Assembly (NCBI RefSeq): GCF_932526225.1
Contig: NC_064048.1
Coordinates: 5,252,627 to 5,316,626 of the forward strand
Direction of reading: 5' to 3'
DNA from: Nematostella vectensis
Lineage: Eukaryota; Cnidaria; Anthozoa; Actiniaria; Edwardsiidae
DNA length: 64,000 bases
The translations under genes and the position numbers were made by a program. Shown in pieces: positions 22,461 through 33,040 of the stretch (its first letter is position 1; every line of letters begins with the position of its first letter). A model generated the notes under the pieces. It was not told where the DNA came from. It did no database searches and saw nothing but the letters and a program-made list of their open reading frames with translations.

Positions 22461-23640
22461 ATGGCAAAGTCGCTTCCAACGCCTCAACCCCTCGAAATGC
22501 AGGGAGATATGGCCACTAACTGGGAAATATTCCAAGACAGCTGGGAAAACTATATTACCGCGACGGAATTAAACAAGAAACCGGATGCAATTGTGGTAGC
22601 AACTCTCTTGACAGTCATGGGCAAAGATTGCTACAGAATTTACAAGAATTTGCCCCTCACCGATGATGAACGAAAGTCTCTCACATCTATGGAGAAATTA
22701 GGTGATGAATTCCAGTCCAAGAGGAACATTATATATGAGAGGTACTTGTACTTTTGCACCGTCCAAGAGCCTAGTGAAAGCTTTGACCGTTTCTTGAACA
22801 GACTCAGAGATCGCATTGCCACATGCAAGTACAGTACTCTTGAGAATGAAATCTTAAGAGACCGGATTGTATTTGGGGTTAACAACAGTGACACCCGAGA
22901 ACGCCTTCTAAGAGAAAAAAGAACTAGACCTGGACAAAGCAATAAAAATTTGTCGCACAAGTGAAATGGCAGTTAGACAGCTTCACAAAATGGAGCCAAC
23001 TGAGACCGTCCACTATACTAAGCAAAACAAGTCCAAATCAAAGCCGAGGCAGATCACAGAATGCAAGTACTGTGGTGACAGCCATGCCGCTGGAAAATGC
23101 AAAGCATTTGGGCAGGTCTGCAGTAAATGCAGCAAGAAGAATCACTTCGCTAGAGTTTGCATGTCCACTCGTCAAGATCATAAGGCGAGCCAGCCTCAAC
23201 AGAAGCCAGGCAAGCAGGCTAGAAGAGGTAAACAAAACGTACACCAACTAGAAGAGAGCTCATGCAGTGACGATGATGATGAATTCTCCAGCAATGACAG
23301 CCTGTATACCATTCAGTCAAACCAGAAGAAAAGGCAGTATTTTGCACAAGTGTTAGCTGTGACAGGAGATAAGACGGCCAGGCAGTCAATCAAATTTCAG
23401 CTTGATACCGGAGCAACATGCAGCACACTATCCCTTAACGACTACAATAAGCTGACCAAGAAGCAACCCGAGCAGTACCAAACTGAGCTGCGAGCCTACA
23501 ATCAGTCAACCATCAAACCTATGGGGCAAGTCAAGCTTCACTGCACAGCAAATGGGATCACAAGAAAGGTTCACTTCCAGATAATCAAAGAGGCACCAAC
23601 GTCATTACTCTCAGGCAGAGTCTGCGAAGCACTTAAATAG
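22461..23640 (+). pseudogene. Gypsy gag and protease region, frameshifted
   Basis: The first frame (22461-22964) is a capsid-like gag: Trp-rich start (WEIFQDSWENY), Arg/Glu-rich helices and a spaced DRFLNRLRDR motif. In an A-run near 22915 the frame changes by one base and continues as 22966-23640 with two zinc knuckles (CKYCGDSHAAGKC and CSKCSKKNHFARVC), an acidic spacer, and an aspartic protease motif DTGATCSTL near 23400. Retroelement gag packages RNA into particles and the protease cuts the polyprotein. The A-run change lies inside gag, not at the usual gag-pol border, so it is read as an indel. Confidence 0.85.
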
Positions 23641-26271
23641 GAGTAATTGCTAAAGTAACTACCCCAACGCCATGGATAAGCAGCATGGTGGTAGTCCGAC
23701 AGCCAAACAAGCTACGAGTATGCCTAGACCCATCGGAGTTGAACAAGGCCATAATTAGAAACCATTATCCAACTATTGACGAAGTGTCACCCAAACTGAA
23801 CAATGCCAAGGTATTCTCAGTAGTCGATGCATAAGGTGGATTTCTGCAAGTTATCTTGGACGAGCCATCAAGCTACCTCACAACATTCTGGACACCTTAT
23901 GGCCGTTACAGATGGTTTCGAATGCCATTCGGGATCAAGTCCGCCCCAGAAGAGTTCCAGCGCAGAATCAATGAATGTATTGAAGGCCTTCCAAACATCG
24001 CAGCAGTCCATGATGACATCATCATCTATGGAACCGGTGAAACAGAAGAAGAAGCAATGGCATGTCATGATGCAGCTCTCAAAGACCTACTGGATAGATG
24101 CAGAGAACACAACCTGAAGCTCAACCCAAAGAAGCTCAAATTCAAGTTGGACAGGGTGACCTACTTAGGACATGTCCTTAGCGCAGACGGAATAACTGCT
24201 GATCCAGAAAAAGTGAAAGCTATCTGTGAGATGCCGCAGCCTGTTGATATTGCAGGCGTCCAGCGCCTCATTGGTGTTGTCACTTACTTGTCCAAATTCC
24301 TTCCTCAGCTAAGCGCGGTTGCAGAACCTCTCCGACGTCTGACTGACAAGGACGCAGTGTTTGACTGGATCACAGCATCAGGAAGCCTTTGAGAAGATCA
24401 AGATGATGATCACCAAAGCACCGGTATTACACTATTATGATGTCAACAAAGAGGTAACCATTGAAAGTGACAGCTCCAACGTAGGCTTGGGGGCAGTCAT
24501 TTTACAAGAGGGACACCCTATTGCCTATGCCTCTAGAGCTCTCACTCAGACTGAGCGCAACTATGCTCAAAAAGAGAAAGAGTGCTTAGCAATCATGTAT
24601 GCAACTGAACGTTTTGAACACTACATTTTAGGCAAAGAGAATGTCAGAGTCCTTACAGACCACAAGCCCCTCGTCACGATCTTCAAGAAGCCCATCCTTA
24701 CCTGCCCCAAGCGTCTGCAGCGAATGCGACTACGTCTACAGAAATTCTCGCTTGCTGTAGAGTATAAGCCTGGGCCCACGATGTATCTCAGTAATACCCT
24801 ATCCCGCGCATCACTACCGCCCGACCATGCACGTCCAGACACACCAGCCTATCAGATATTCCAGATAAGTGAAGAAGAGAAGATACAAGAAGAAATAGAA
24901 GATATCGACATGCAGGAGTCCCTGTTTGTGACTGACGAACGACTTGACAACATCAGACGATAGACAGCTAAAGACCCCTCACTCCAAACCTTGATGACAG
25001 TCACCAAGCAAGGTTGGCCAGACAACAAAACTGAAGTTCCCGCTTGTATTCGTGAATACTGGCCATACAGAGATGAGCTATCAACTCAGAACGGACTTGC
25101 CTTCAGGGGAACCAGGATCGTCATTCCTACAACAATGAGAACCGAGATGACAACACGAGCACATGCGTCACACCTAGCTATCCAGTACACTACAAATACA
25201 GCTAGAGACATCATGTATTGGCCAGGCATGTCAGCTGACCTTACAGAAGCAGTACAGCGATGCTCCACCTGTTAAGAAATGCAACCAGCACAGCAGAAAG
25301 AGCCAATGATGACACATCCCATACCTCAGCTTCCATGGCAAGCAGTTGCCAGTGATTGCCTGGAAGTGCAAGGCGAACACTACTTGGTCCTAGTAGATCT
25401 GTACTCTGACTACATAGAACTAGTTAAGCTTCCAGACATGTCATCTAAAACTCTTATCCAGCAGATGAAACCGATATTTGCAACCCACGGGACACCAGCA
25501 ATTCTTATATCAGACAATGGAACCTACTACAGTTCACAGGAATTCCGAGAGTTCAACAAGGCATGGGAAATATATCACGTAACTGTAAGTCCTCATCACC
25601 ACAAGTCTAACGGGAAGGTGGAGTCGGCAGTGAAGATTATGAAGAGAATCATCATCAAGGCCAAGAAAGACCGCTCAGACCTGTGGAAGTAACTATTGGA
25701 ATGGAGAAACTCACCAACTCCAGGAACATCCAGCTCACCGGCACAACGACTTATGTCCCGCCGAACCAGGTCTATGTTGCCTTGCAGCCAGGCACTGTAC
25801 AAGCCCGAAGTACAGGCAGCGGTGACAGAACAGATCATCCAAAAGCGCAAGCAGGCCAAACACTATCATGATCGCACAGCGAAGTCACTGCCTAGTCTTG
25901 TTGTTGGTCAACCAGTAAGAGTGATAGTACATCCACAACAGGCTCATAGCAATTGGAAGGCAGGGACAGTGGTTTCCATGGCAACAACCCCACGCAGTTA
26001 CGTTGTACAAGTCAATGGCAGGACGTATCGCAGAAAACGGGTACATTTGCGAGACGCTCAACCTGACCTATCAGCTGCACAAGACCATTCTGCTCCAGAG
26101 CCAAGCCATGATGCACCAAAGTCTTCAGGAATGTCTACCTGCAGTCCAGAACCAGAACCAAGTGGTCCAGGTCTATTAGTCGCCACGACAACAGTACTTA
26201 CAGAACCAGTAGTCACACGATCAGGACGAGTTGTGAAGCCTCCACAAAGGCTGATCAATGTTCAGTCATAG
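23641..26271 (+). pseudogene. Gypsy pol region: reverse transcriptase, RNase H, integrase (broken)
   Basis: Reverse transcriptase starts at about 23642; an in-frame TAA at 23832-23834 sits where a Lys is usual, before GGFLQV. The catalytic box reads VHDDIIIYG (about 24007), a variant of the common YxDD. RNase H follows (24361-24960, with IESDSSNVGLGAV and TDHKPL). The integrase has a His/Cys zinc region ending QRCSTC (about 25270), then a core with acidic residues in VASDCLE, LISDNGT and GKVESAV, and a C-terminal segment rich in Pro/Ser to 26271. Stops or frame changes occur near 23832, 24390, 24961, 25273 and 25690. This copy cannot make a full Pol. Confidence 0.88.
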
Positions 26272-26381
26272 TTTACTACGTAGTGACTTTTAAATGCCAG
26301 TCATAAACTTTGTTATTTGAAACTGACTTATAGTTATAGTTGCTGTTTAGTCTACAATTGTGTTTAATGTTTGTTGTCCCT

Positions 26382-26392
26382 AGAAAGGGAGA
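26382..26392 (+). promoter_or_regulatory. Polypurine tract
   Basis: AGAAAGGGAGA lies directly before the 3' LTR, the position from which plus-strand DNA synthesis is primed in LTR elements. Confidence 0.75.
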
Positions 26393-26478
26393 TGTTATGG
26401 TATACCTGTTGAATTTGCTAGTTACCAGGCCGTGCGCAGCATGGCTTAGCTTGTAGTAAATTGAACACGAATAAAACA
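26393..26478 (+). repeat. 3' LTR (86 bp)
   Basis: Identical to the 5' LTR except for one base, with the AATAAA hexamer at 26470-26475. It is followed by the target duplication CCGTT. Confidence 0.93.
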
Positions 26479-26606
26479 CCGTTTTAGCGGCGAGAATCTT
26501 TCTTTTGAATTTGAAAATATTCGTGATAGCGACGCTCGATGGGCCGTTCGTGGAGAAAAAGACAATACACGCCATGCCAAATTCTACCAGCCGGGGTAGG
26601 GTGCTT

Positions 26607-26945
26607 CGCATCAGTTTGACCTTGCCTTGCATCTCCGAGTCTTTACCGACGTCCCTCAAAACCTAATTACTACCCCCAACTTATAAAAAATACCGAAATA
26701 AAATCTGTCTATCTATCATTTATCTTTTTTTTATTTATTCATTTGTTTGTTTATTTTTCTTTCCTTGTTTGCAATCAATTATATCTATAAATGCAAAGGA
26801 CATCCTCGGTACCGTATATCTTACAATAAGATAACATGTATTTTTTTTAATCTCTTTTTTGGGGGGATTGGAATGATTTTTTTAGCAAATCTAACGGCTT
26901 TTTCGTCCGTCGCGCCGCTTGACAAGGTAAGGTCAAACTGATGCG
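26607..26945. repeat. Short element bounded by 23-bp inverted repeats
   Basis: CGCATCAGTTTGACCTTGCC plus TTG at 26607-26629 pairs with 26923-26945 in inverse orientation with one mismatch. The 339-bp span may be a MITE or two chance copies of a motif. The right arm overlaps the end of the minus-strand transposase-like fragment. T-rich filler lies between. Confidence 0.5.
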
Positions 26946-27221
26946 ATCTATGCAAGTGGGTACTCTGAGCAATTGCATGATGTCATTAACAGTGTCTTAA
27001 ATGACATCAAAACCATACAAATTATGCAGCCAATGTAGAATACTTAACCCTGTATATCCAGTGTCCTTTGATAATTGAGCCCATACAGTAGGTAGATCCT
27101 CTTCTTCAATGCTTTTCATTGTTTCAACCTCATTTGTTATATTACGGACTTCCCATGGAAGACGTGCATGATACCGGTTATTTCCACAGTAGTAGGTACT
27201 ACCACCCTCAGGGTTAAACAA
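26946..27221 (-). pseudogene. CACTA-like transposase fragment, downstream block
   Basis: Minus-strand frame with YCGNNRYHARLPW, then an acidic stretch, then GYTGLSILHWLHNLYGFDV and, past an in-frame stop, DTVNDIM. The pattern YxGNNRxHxRxPW followed by LYGFD..xDxMH is one I associate with Transposase_21/tnp2-like (CACTA/EnSpm) proteins that are multicopy in cnidarian genomes. The usual His of the DxMH motif is Gln here. Together with blocks at 27420-27545 and 28966-29199 on the same strand it looks like one exon-split, dead gene. Confidence 0.45.
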
Positions 27222-27419
27222 TGCAGAACAGTTAGTTCATAATGATTAAATATGAGATTTATCTGGGAAAGCACACATCATTGCAAAAAGCCATGGCATG
27301 GAAAGTACTTAGAAACTCAAGAGTGTTTTTATTATTATGAACCAATCTTACCACATTCACAGGTAAGGTTCACTGATACTAACCTTTCAATTTTTCTCTT
27401 CTTCAGGGAAACTGGACGC

Positions 27420-27545
27420 AGTTGATAAACTTTCGAACCTCACACTGAGCAGGAAGGTCACCCGTCCATAGCAAAATTATGCAGCGGATCTCTACTCTGC
27501 CAGATGGGAGACCAACTGATTGTCTAGCATAATCAAATTGCAAAC
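27420..27545 (-). pseudogene. CACTA-like transposase fragment, middle block
   Basis: The minus strand reads VEIRCIILLWTGDLPAQCEV, followed by a Lys/Phe/Ile stretch and a stop. LLxxTGDxPAxxxV is a hallmark of the conserved core of tnp2-like transposases, where the Asp of GD is a candidate catalytic residue (from family knowledge). Block order on the minus strand matches the family order. Confidence 0.45.
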
Positions 27546-27627
27546 CTATATTGATATGCATCTTATTAACCTTATTAAAAATTGTGAAAGGTGATCAGAA
27601 AAAAAATTACTGTAAAGCCACTAACCA

Positions 27628-27746
<119 letters not shown>

Positions 27747-28111
27747 TCTACTTCACTAATGAGAGGATGAAGAGAAAAGGGTCCAAAGAACATGGTCTCT
27801 TTTTTGGTAACTGGTAACTTAGAACAAAACCAATCGGGTATATCTCCTCAATAGATCCTCTGTCCTTTTTTGTCATCTTTGCTATTGTCACTTCAATGGC
27901 ACCTTTAGAGAAAATGGATTACAACAATCAATTCAAATTTCTCCAACTGGCAAGCACAGTTAAAAACAAGCACAGTTAAAAAGTTTGCAGTGCACAAATA
28001 ATTGATGTTGAAAAATAAAGAATAAAAAGATGGATACTACATGAGCTGAGTTGGGGCAAGTGAGAGAACAATGCTATTAAAATAGTTAGCTGTGTTTGCA
28101 ATACAAAGTGT

Positions 28112-28420
28112 GGAAGCACGGGTGGCCTAGTGTGTTAGCGCGTCGGCCTCTCACCGCTGTGGCTCAGGTTCGAATCGTGGCTCAAACTGGGGATTTTTCC
28201 GGGTTCCTGCCTTTATTCGAATTTGTGTCACAAGTGAGTTGAAGTTATTTTCTCGTGTTTTCCAGTCTTCTCGGATAAGGACACTAAACCGGAGGTCCGT
28301 CTCTTCAAGCTGTATTACGTTAACCTGAACCGAAGGGACGTAAATGAACCAATGGGGACGCAGTTAACCCTCTGGCAGTGACCACCCCCAGCGACAGTGC
28401 TTACTAACCGAGGGCCATAT
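28112..28420 (+). mobile_element. tRNA-derived SINE
   Basis: The head resembles a tRNA gene: A-box-like TGGCCTAGTGTG at 28123-28134 and B-box GGTTCGAATCG at 28167-28177, spaced 32 bp apart, giving an internal Pol III promoter. It cannot fold as a full tRNA and runs on into an unrelated body (CCGGGTTCCTGCC, ACACTAAACCGGAGGTCCGT, TTAACCCTCTGGCAGTG) ending near 28420 in an A/T-rich tail. A partial inverted copy sits at 9421-9470. Its mobilising LINE is unknown. Confidence 0.8.
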
Positions 28421-28965
28421 GTAAGAAATGAAATATTTGTCTACAAATAGTATTTTTATGTATTTACTCGAATTTTAGAATTGATTTGTATAATTGATTG
28501 GGATAACCGAGTGGGGGTAAAGGAACGAGGTCAATCAGCAGTACCCCCCTATAGGGGAGCATTAGCTTGTCACGAGTTTATCGCGCCCCGTGTTTCAGTC
28601 GCGTGGAGTCTTCAACAAGACAACATCTAAACTTTTTAATTCCCTCCTCCTCCCCTTGCCTTCCACTTGGTTTGTTTTGTACGCCCACACCTTTACTTGG
28701 GCGTATTTATAGTATTGAATTATTTGTAATTTGGTATTTGGATTGAATAAACAGGCTATGGGGATGTGCCCATAGCCAGTTAATGCCAAACACGTGTGAT
28801 GTATTGCCCAGTAAACAGAGCTAAGGTCATGCAGTACCCAGGAATTTGATTCAACTTGTGAGAGAAATACATAAAATATGTTACCCTCGATAAACAAAGA
28901 TTAAACTGAAACAATTACTTATAAGAAGTTTGTTTATTTTACATAACACAGCTAGGACTGCCTGG

Positions 28966-29199
28966 CTAACCAAATGGCTCCCAACCATCCCAATGCCCAA
29001 TCAGTGCAATGTTTCGTGGCCCACCAAAAGTATGTCTTGGAGTATGTTGGTGCCTTGTCCCGCACTCTTCACATGTTGCCTGATAATATCCTTCACATTC
29101 CATCGATTCTTTTATTTGCTCAGTAATAATAACATATGAGCACACTGTGCACTTAAATGGCAACATCCATTCACAGTCATTGTCCCAAAACCACCTCAA
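28966..29199 (-). pseudogene. CACTA-like transposase fragment, upstream block
   Basis: Minus-strand frame with two Cys pairs (CTVCSYV and CEECGTRH), then RHTFGGPRNIALIGHWDGW. The RNIALIGHWDGW segment is typical of the same tnp2-like family as the blocks at 27420-27545 and 26946-27221. The frame ends at 28966, and the continuation toward 28920 is in another frame. The AT tract and the SINE occupy the gap between this block and the next. Confidence 0.45.
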
Positions 29200-30130
29200 T
29201 TCGTTGAAACGTGATCCGTCCCATATTTCTTTCAGTTCAAGTTTGGCCCTGTTCCTTCATTCCAGTGAGATCTGTTTTTCCAATGTGACATCATTTGATC
29301 ACATATATTAGGATCAGCATACCATTTTTTCATTTTATCTGAAAGACCAAAAGTCGGGCGTATCAGCGCGCGCTGTAGCCGTTAATGATAGCGCGTGCGT
29401 ATACATCCGACTCTTGGCCGTTGGTCACGATGCAAACTTTTACACTCACGTGAACGCCCACAAACTGCCGTCCAAGAGAACACCCAAATGCTCCTTGATG
29501 GAATTTCAAAACTCAAAAATAAACATTCGCCTCTTTTGTCGGTAACCTTATGCAGGTATTTCTGCAAGCAAAGATCTAAATTCACAGTAAATCTGAAAAA
29601 AAAAATGGATCAATTGCGGAACTCAACCGCGCGTGTCTACCCTGTTCGAAGCTACACCAGCTTCAATAAAATGTTTTTCTAGAACGTGTTTATTTGAGTA
29701 TATTGTGGTTTTAACTGTGTCCTGTGTCTTGATTTGCGGCATGCATCGCGAATAAAGTCTTTGAAACGAGTTAATTTGCTTGTTGTAGTTATTCTACTAG
29801 CAGCGCTTGGTTTTCGCTGTTATGCGTTGTAGCGCTTGGCTTATAAAGGAGGGTAGAGGAGGAATATAGGAAAGCATCGAGGGACTAGGTGTTTGGAACG
29901 AGATAAGCGCATGTGATGGTTGTCTCGGGAGGAAGTCAAAAGTGATAAGGGGCTTGCCGGATCTCTGCGCATATTACGCGCATAGACATGAAAGGGGAGA
30001 CATGACAGGGGGAGGGGGGTAAGACTTATTTTGGCCGATCATAGTTTATGCCTACATAAACTATAGGTCATAACGCTTGCCCCAGAAAGGGACTCGATTT
30101 TGGGGTGCGGGGTGAGTGCCAGCAGCCTAC
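29200..30130. other. Intergenic, no supported gene
   Basis: Mixed-composition sequence with only short frames. A G-rich patch lies at about 29998-30020. Nothing recognised. Confidence 0.35.
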
Positions 30131-30262
30131 CATCTAATAGAGGTAGGGGGCTTCTGTATGCGACAGCTATCAATATGGGTAAGGGGGTTCCCTGTACCGA
30201 CAGCTATCAAGTCGTGGGTAGTGGGTACCTGTGTGCGACAGCTATTAATATGGGTTGTAACG
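30131..30262. repeat. Degenerate tandem repeat, about 45-60-bp unit, 3 copies
   Basis: GCGACAGCTATCAATATGGG, CCGACAGCTATCAA and GCGACAGCTATTAATATGGG recur with G-rich spacers. The copies are diverged. Confidence 0.55.
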
Positions 30263-31689
30263 GAAGTCAATAGCCTCCTCTTTGCGTTACCACTTATTAG
30301 TCGTTTATCTCTTTATCGCTGCGGTTTTTCTGTGCCTTTTTGCGTAGTTTGTTAGTTAGAGTAGTCATAGCTTAGGAACTTGCTACACTCACGTCCTAAA
30401 GCGAGATAGGCGCATGGTTAGGTTGAGTTTTCCTCAGTTTTAGTTTAGTACTCGTGTGGAAAGTTTGTGTTGGATCTTCGGTATCAAAGTTTGGTAACCT
30501 TTGGGCGTCGTTCTGGGACAGATGTTTGTAAGCGATCTTTTTCATTATACTTTCCTAGTTTAGCTAATTTAGCATAAGAAAGCTCCTATTTCGCTAAAAG
30601 CAAGAATGCTCTTTATTGTAGTATTTTCGTAGTGATATTGATATTATTTAGTACCGCTTTAAAAGTGCATTTAAATGATTTATTATCGATTAGGCTGTTA
30701 TTGACTAGTATATGCCATTTATTTTAGTCATATGATCATTCTATGATTATCGCTTTCTCGTTTGCCAAGTGGTTATGTTTGATGCTATAATCTTTAGCTA
30801 TAATTTGATATTTGCTTAGTTATCGCATAATGCTTTGATTATCTCTGAAGAAGCGCTCCGTTAATCCATTAAAGATGAAATGCAATACTCAAAAAAATGA
30901 TTTTTCAATAATTTGTCTATAGACTTATATTTGTCTCCTGATTACAAAAATGTGTTTCTTTTTAAATGGAACGAATATTAAATATTTTATGGATTTTTCC
31001 TTATTTTTCTCGGCTTGACCCGGAAAAACACTACAAAATTTGAACCAAGTATCGCTACCTGCAGCGCGAAAAATAAACAGCGCAGAAACACAACAACACC
31101 ACAGGAGGTAACCAGGATATGTGCTCTCAATATTATTTTAATCTCGGCTTAATCCAGTTAAAATAGAATATTTGACAGATTTTCTCAAATATAGCCTCGC
31201 ATCCATCATTTTGCACGATCGTTAAACCGACAAATTGAGGCCTTAAAAGTCGCATCTGGTACATTGCTCTATCAAAAATGGTCATTTTTCCTGAACTTGA
31301 TTGCCTAGAATCTGAAATAAAATTTTGGGGATAATAAAATCCGGAGCGCTGAGAGCGCCAAGAAGATACAACACTTAACAGGTTATTGACCTTTCAAACT
31401 TGGGCTAACTGTGACACCAACAGCTGAATTGGCAGGGAAATTTGGCTTTTGCCGACGCTCCCACCTCGAAACAACGCTGAAAACAAATTTGAGGACCAAT
31501 AAATATGTGTGTTATCACTTATCATCACAATATGTGTGTTATCACTTATCATTCTTCGTTGTGCGAGATGACTTAGGCAAAACCCGTATTTGAATAGATT
31601 ATAACTAGTTGTGTACCCAATTCAGGGTAGAGAGTGGCCAAAAAAGTATTATCTATATTTAATAAGCACGATATCTCCGGTATAGTTGA
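30263..31689. other. AT-rich intergenic DNA, no supported gene
   Basis: Short frames only. A 24-bp word around TATGTGTGTTATCACTTATC is duplicated at about 31505 and 31532. No domain, RNA gene or element terminus was recognised. Confidence 0.35.
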
Positions 31690-31699
31690 AACAGGGGCA

Positions 31700-32640
31700 C
31701 AACCGGAAGAACGTTTTTTACATTCGAAAGTTCGTTCCTTTCAAATTGGAAAAAAACGCTCTAAAGTTCGGAAGATCGTTCTCTAAAATTCGGAAGTTCG
31801 AAAGATCGTTCTCTTAAAATTCGGAAGATCGTTCTCTTGAAGCTTGGCAGAACATTGTTTTATCATTCGGAAGATCGTCTCCAGAAATTCGGAAGAACGC
31901 TCTTAAAGTTCTTAAAGAATGTCCTTGATATTTGCCGTATGCAAACTAAGAAAGCAAGTCGACTATTTGCATTTGCAATAGAACGACATGTTAATGGTGA
32001 CGACAATAATATGACCGTTCTCGCTTGCTGCTAAAGTCGCGCATCAAACAGAACTCTCAAGTGAGAGTCGGCTGTCCTTATTTTCTTGTCTTTTCAAAAA
32101 AATGTTAATGGCGACCACAATTTTATTATGACGGCTTTGCACTTGCTTAACTCGCGCATCAATAAGACCTCCTAAAAAAGAATCTCCTATCTCAAACTTT
32201 GCTATTACGATAATCGATTATGAGCGAATGCAAACTAAGAAAGCGAGTTAGCTTTTAAACTTTACTTGTCTTTGCAAAACAACAACTTTTTAAGCTAAAA
32301 TATAGCTCTAAATTAAAATTTAAGAAGAAAACCAAGCATTTCTCAAAAGAGCGATGTTGTCTTTTTGGTAAGGTTTTTAAAATCGGAAGAGGTTTTTGCC
32401 TTCGGGGTTTTCCCGTACTGATAAACGTTTTTCAAATCCGGAAAAGAAGTTCTTGTCTTCGTGAAGCCGATCATTTCTTCGGATGAACGATCCTGAAAAT
32501 CGAAAAATCGTTCTCGCCTCTGTGATGAACGATTTTAAAAACAGGGAGAACGATCTTGTCTTCGGAAGAACGATATTGCCTTCGGACAGACGATATTTAC
32601 TTCGGGAAAATGTTCTTGAAAATCGGATATCGTTTCTCGT
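31700..32640. repeat. Region of degenerate TTCGGAAGATCGTTCT repeats and a duplicated block
   Basis: Two clusters (about 31700-31920 and 32370-32640) are built from degenerate copies of TTCGGAAGAACGATCT-type words spaced 20-35 bp apart. Between them, a block starting ATGCAAACTAAGAAAGC at about 31937 is repeated from about 32228, and TTAATGGTGACGACAAT at 31991 is echoed at 32106, indicating an old segmental duplication inside the cluster. Open frames on the minus strand here are side effects of the repeats. Confidence 0.6.
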
Positions 32641-32728
32641 AGAAACGTGATGGAGCAGATACAGCGGAGATGGAGGGACTCGAGGAATCGAGGAAAACAT
32701 TGTCCAACAAAAAACAAACCTTGTTGAC

Positions 32729-33040
32729 ATGAGACGTGAACTCGAACAAAAGCGCGAGAGACCTCGCCAACTAAGAGTCCAAAGAGACAAAACCAAACCA
32801 GCAAATCTGAGGCAAGTCATGGACCCAGTCAACAGGGAGACCAAGACAACGCCTTTAGACGTGCTCCTAGGACAACCAGCTACTAGCGATCGCCTTCCAG
32901 GTCGGCAATCAAGCACCCAAGCGCAAAGAGACGAAATACCAGCAGCTTTGCTGTATCTGGAGCCGAGACAAGCAAGACAACAGGGTGAGAAACCAAAACT
33001 CATCACTGATTTTTTTAGACAACTTAATCCCCACAAATAA
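32729..33040 (+). CDS. Possible fragment of an unknown Arg/Gln-rich protein
   Basis: About 103 codons, very rich in Arg, Gln and Pro, probably disordered. The C-terminus reads PKLITDFFRQL just before the stop. ITDFF resembles the hydrophobic core of PCNA-binding (PIP) motifs, although the first Gln of a canonical PIP box is Pro here. No homologue was recognised and the gene may be a mobile-element remnant. Confidence 0.3.
   Translation: MRRELEQKRERPRQLRVQRDKTKPANLRQVMDPVNRETKTTPLDVLLGQPATSDRLPGRQSSTQAQRDEIPAALLYLEPRQARQQGEKPKLITDFFRQLNPHK

Larger units (their letters stand above)
22178..26483 (+). mobile_element. Ty3/gypsy LTR retrotransposon, complete but mutated, with 5-bp target duplication
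   Basis: Two 86-bp LTRs (22183-22268 and 26393-26478), beginning TGTTATGG and ending AAAACA, are flanked by the identical 5-mer CCGTT at 22178-22182 and 26479-26483. Between them lie a primer-binding site, gag, protease, reverse transcriptase, RNase H and integrase in Ty3/gypsy order, and a polypurine tract. The two LTRs differ at one visible position (C at about 22211 versus G at 26421), which argues for a fairly recent insertion, yet the coding region has several frameshifts and stops. No envelope-like frame was seen. Confidence 0.95.

Noticed and set aside
22905..22930. Programmed frameshift at the A-run in gypsy gag
   Set aside because: It lies between capsid and nucleocapsid parts, not at the gag-pol border, and the geometry fits an extra base better than a slippery heptamer.
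28116..28190. Functional tRNA gene
   Set aside because: A and B boxes are present but the sequence does not close a standard acceptor stem and continues into a SINE body.
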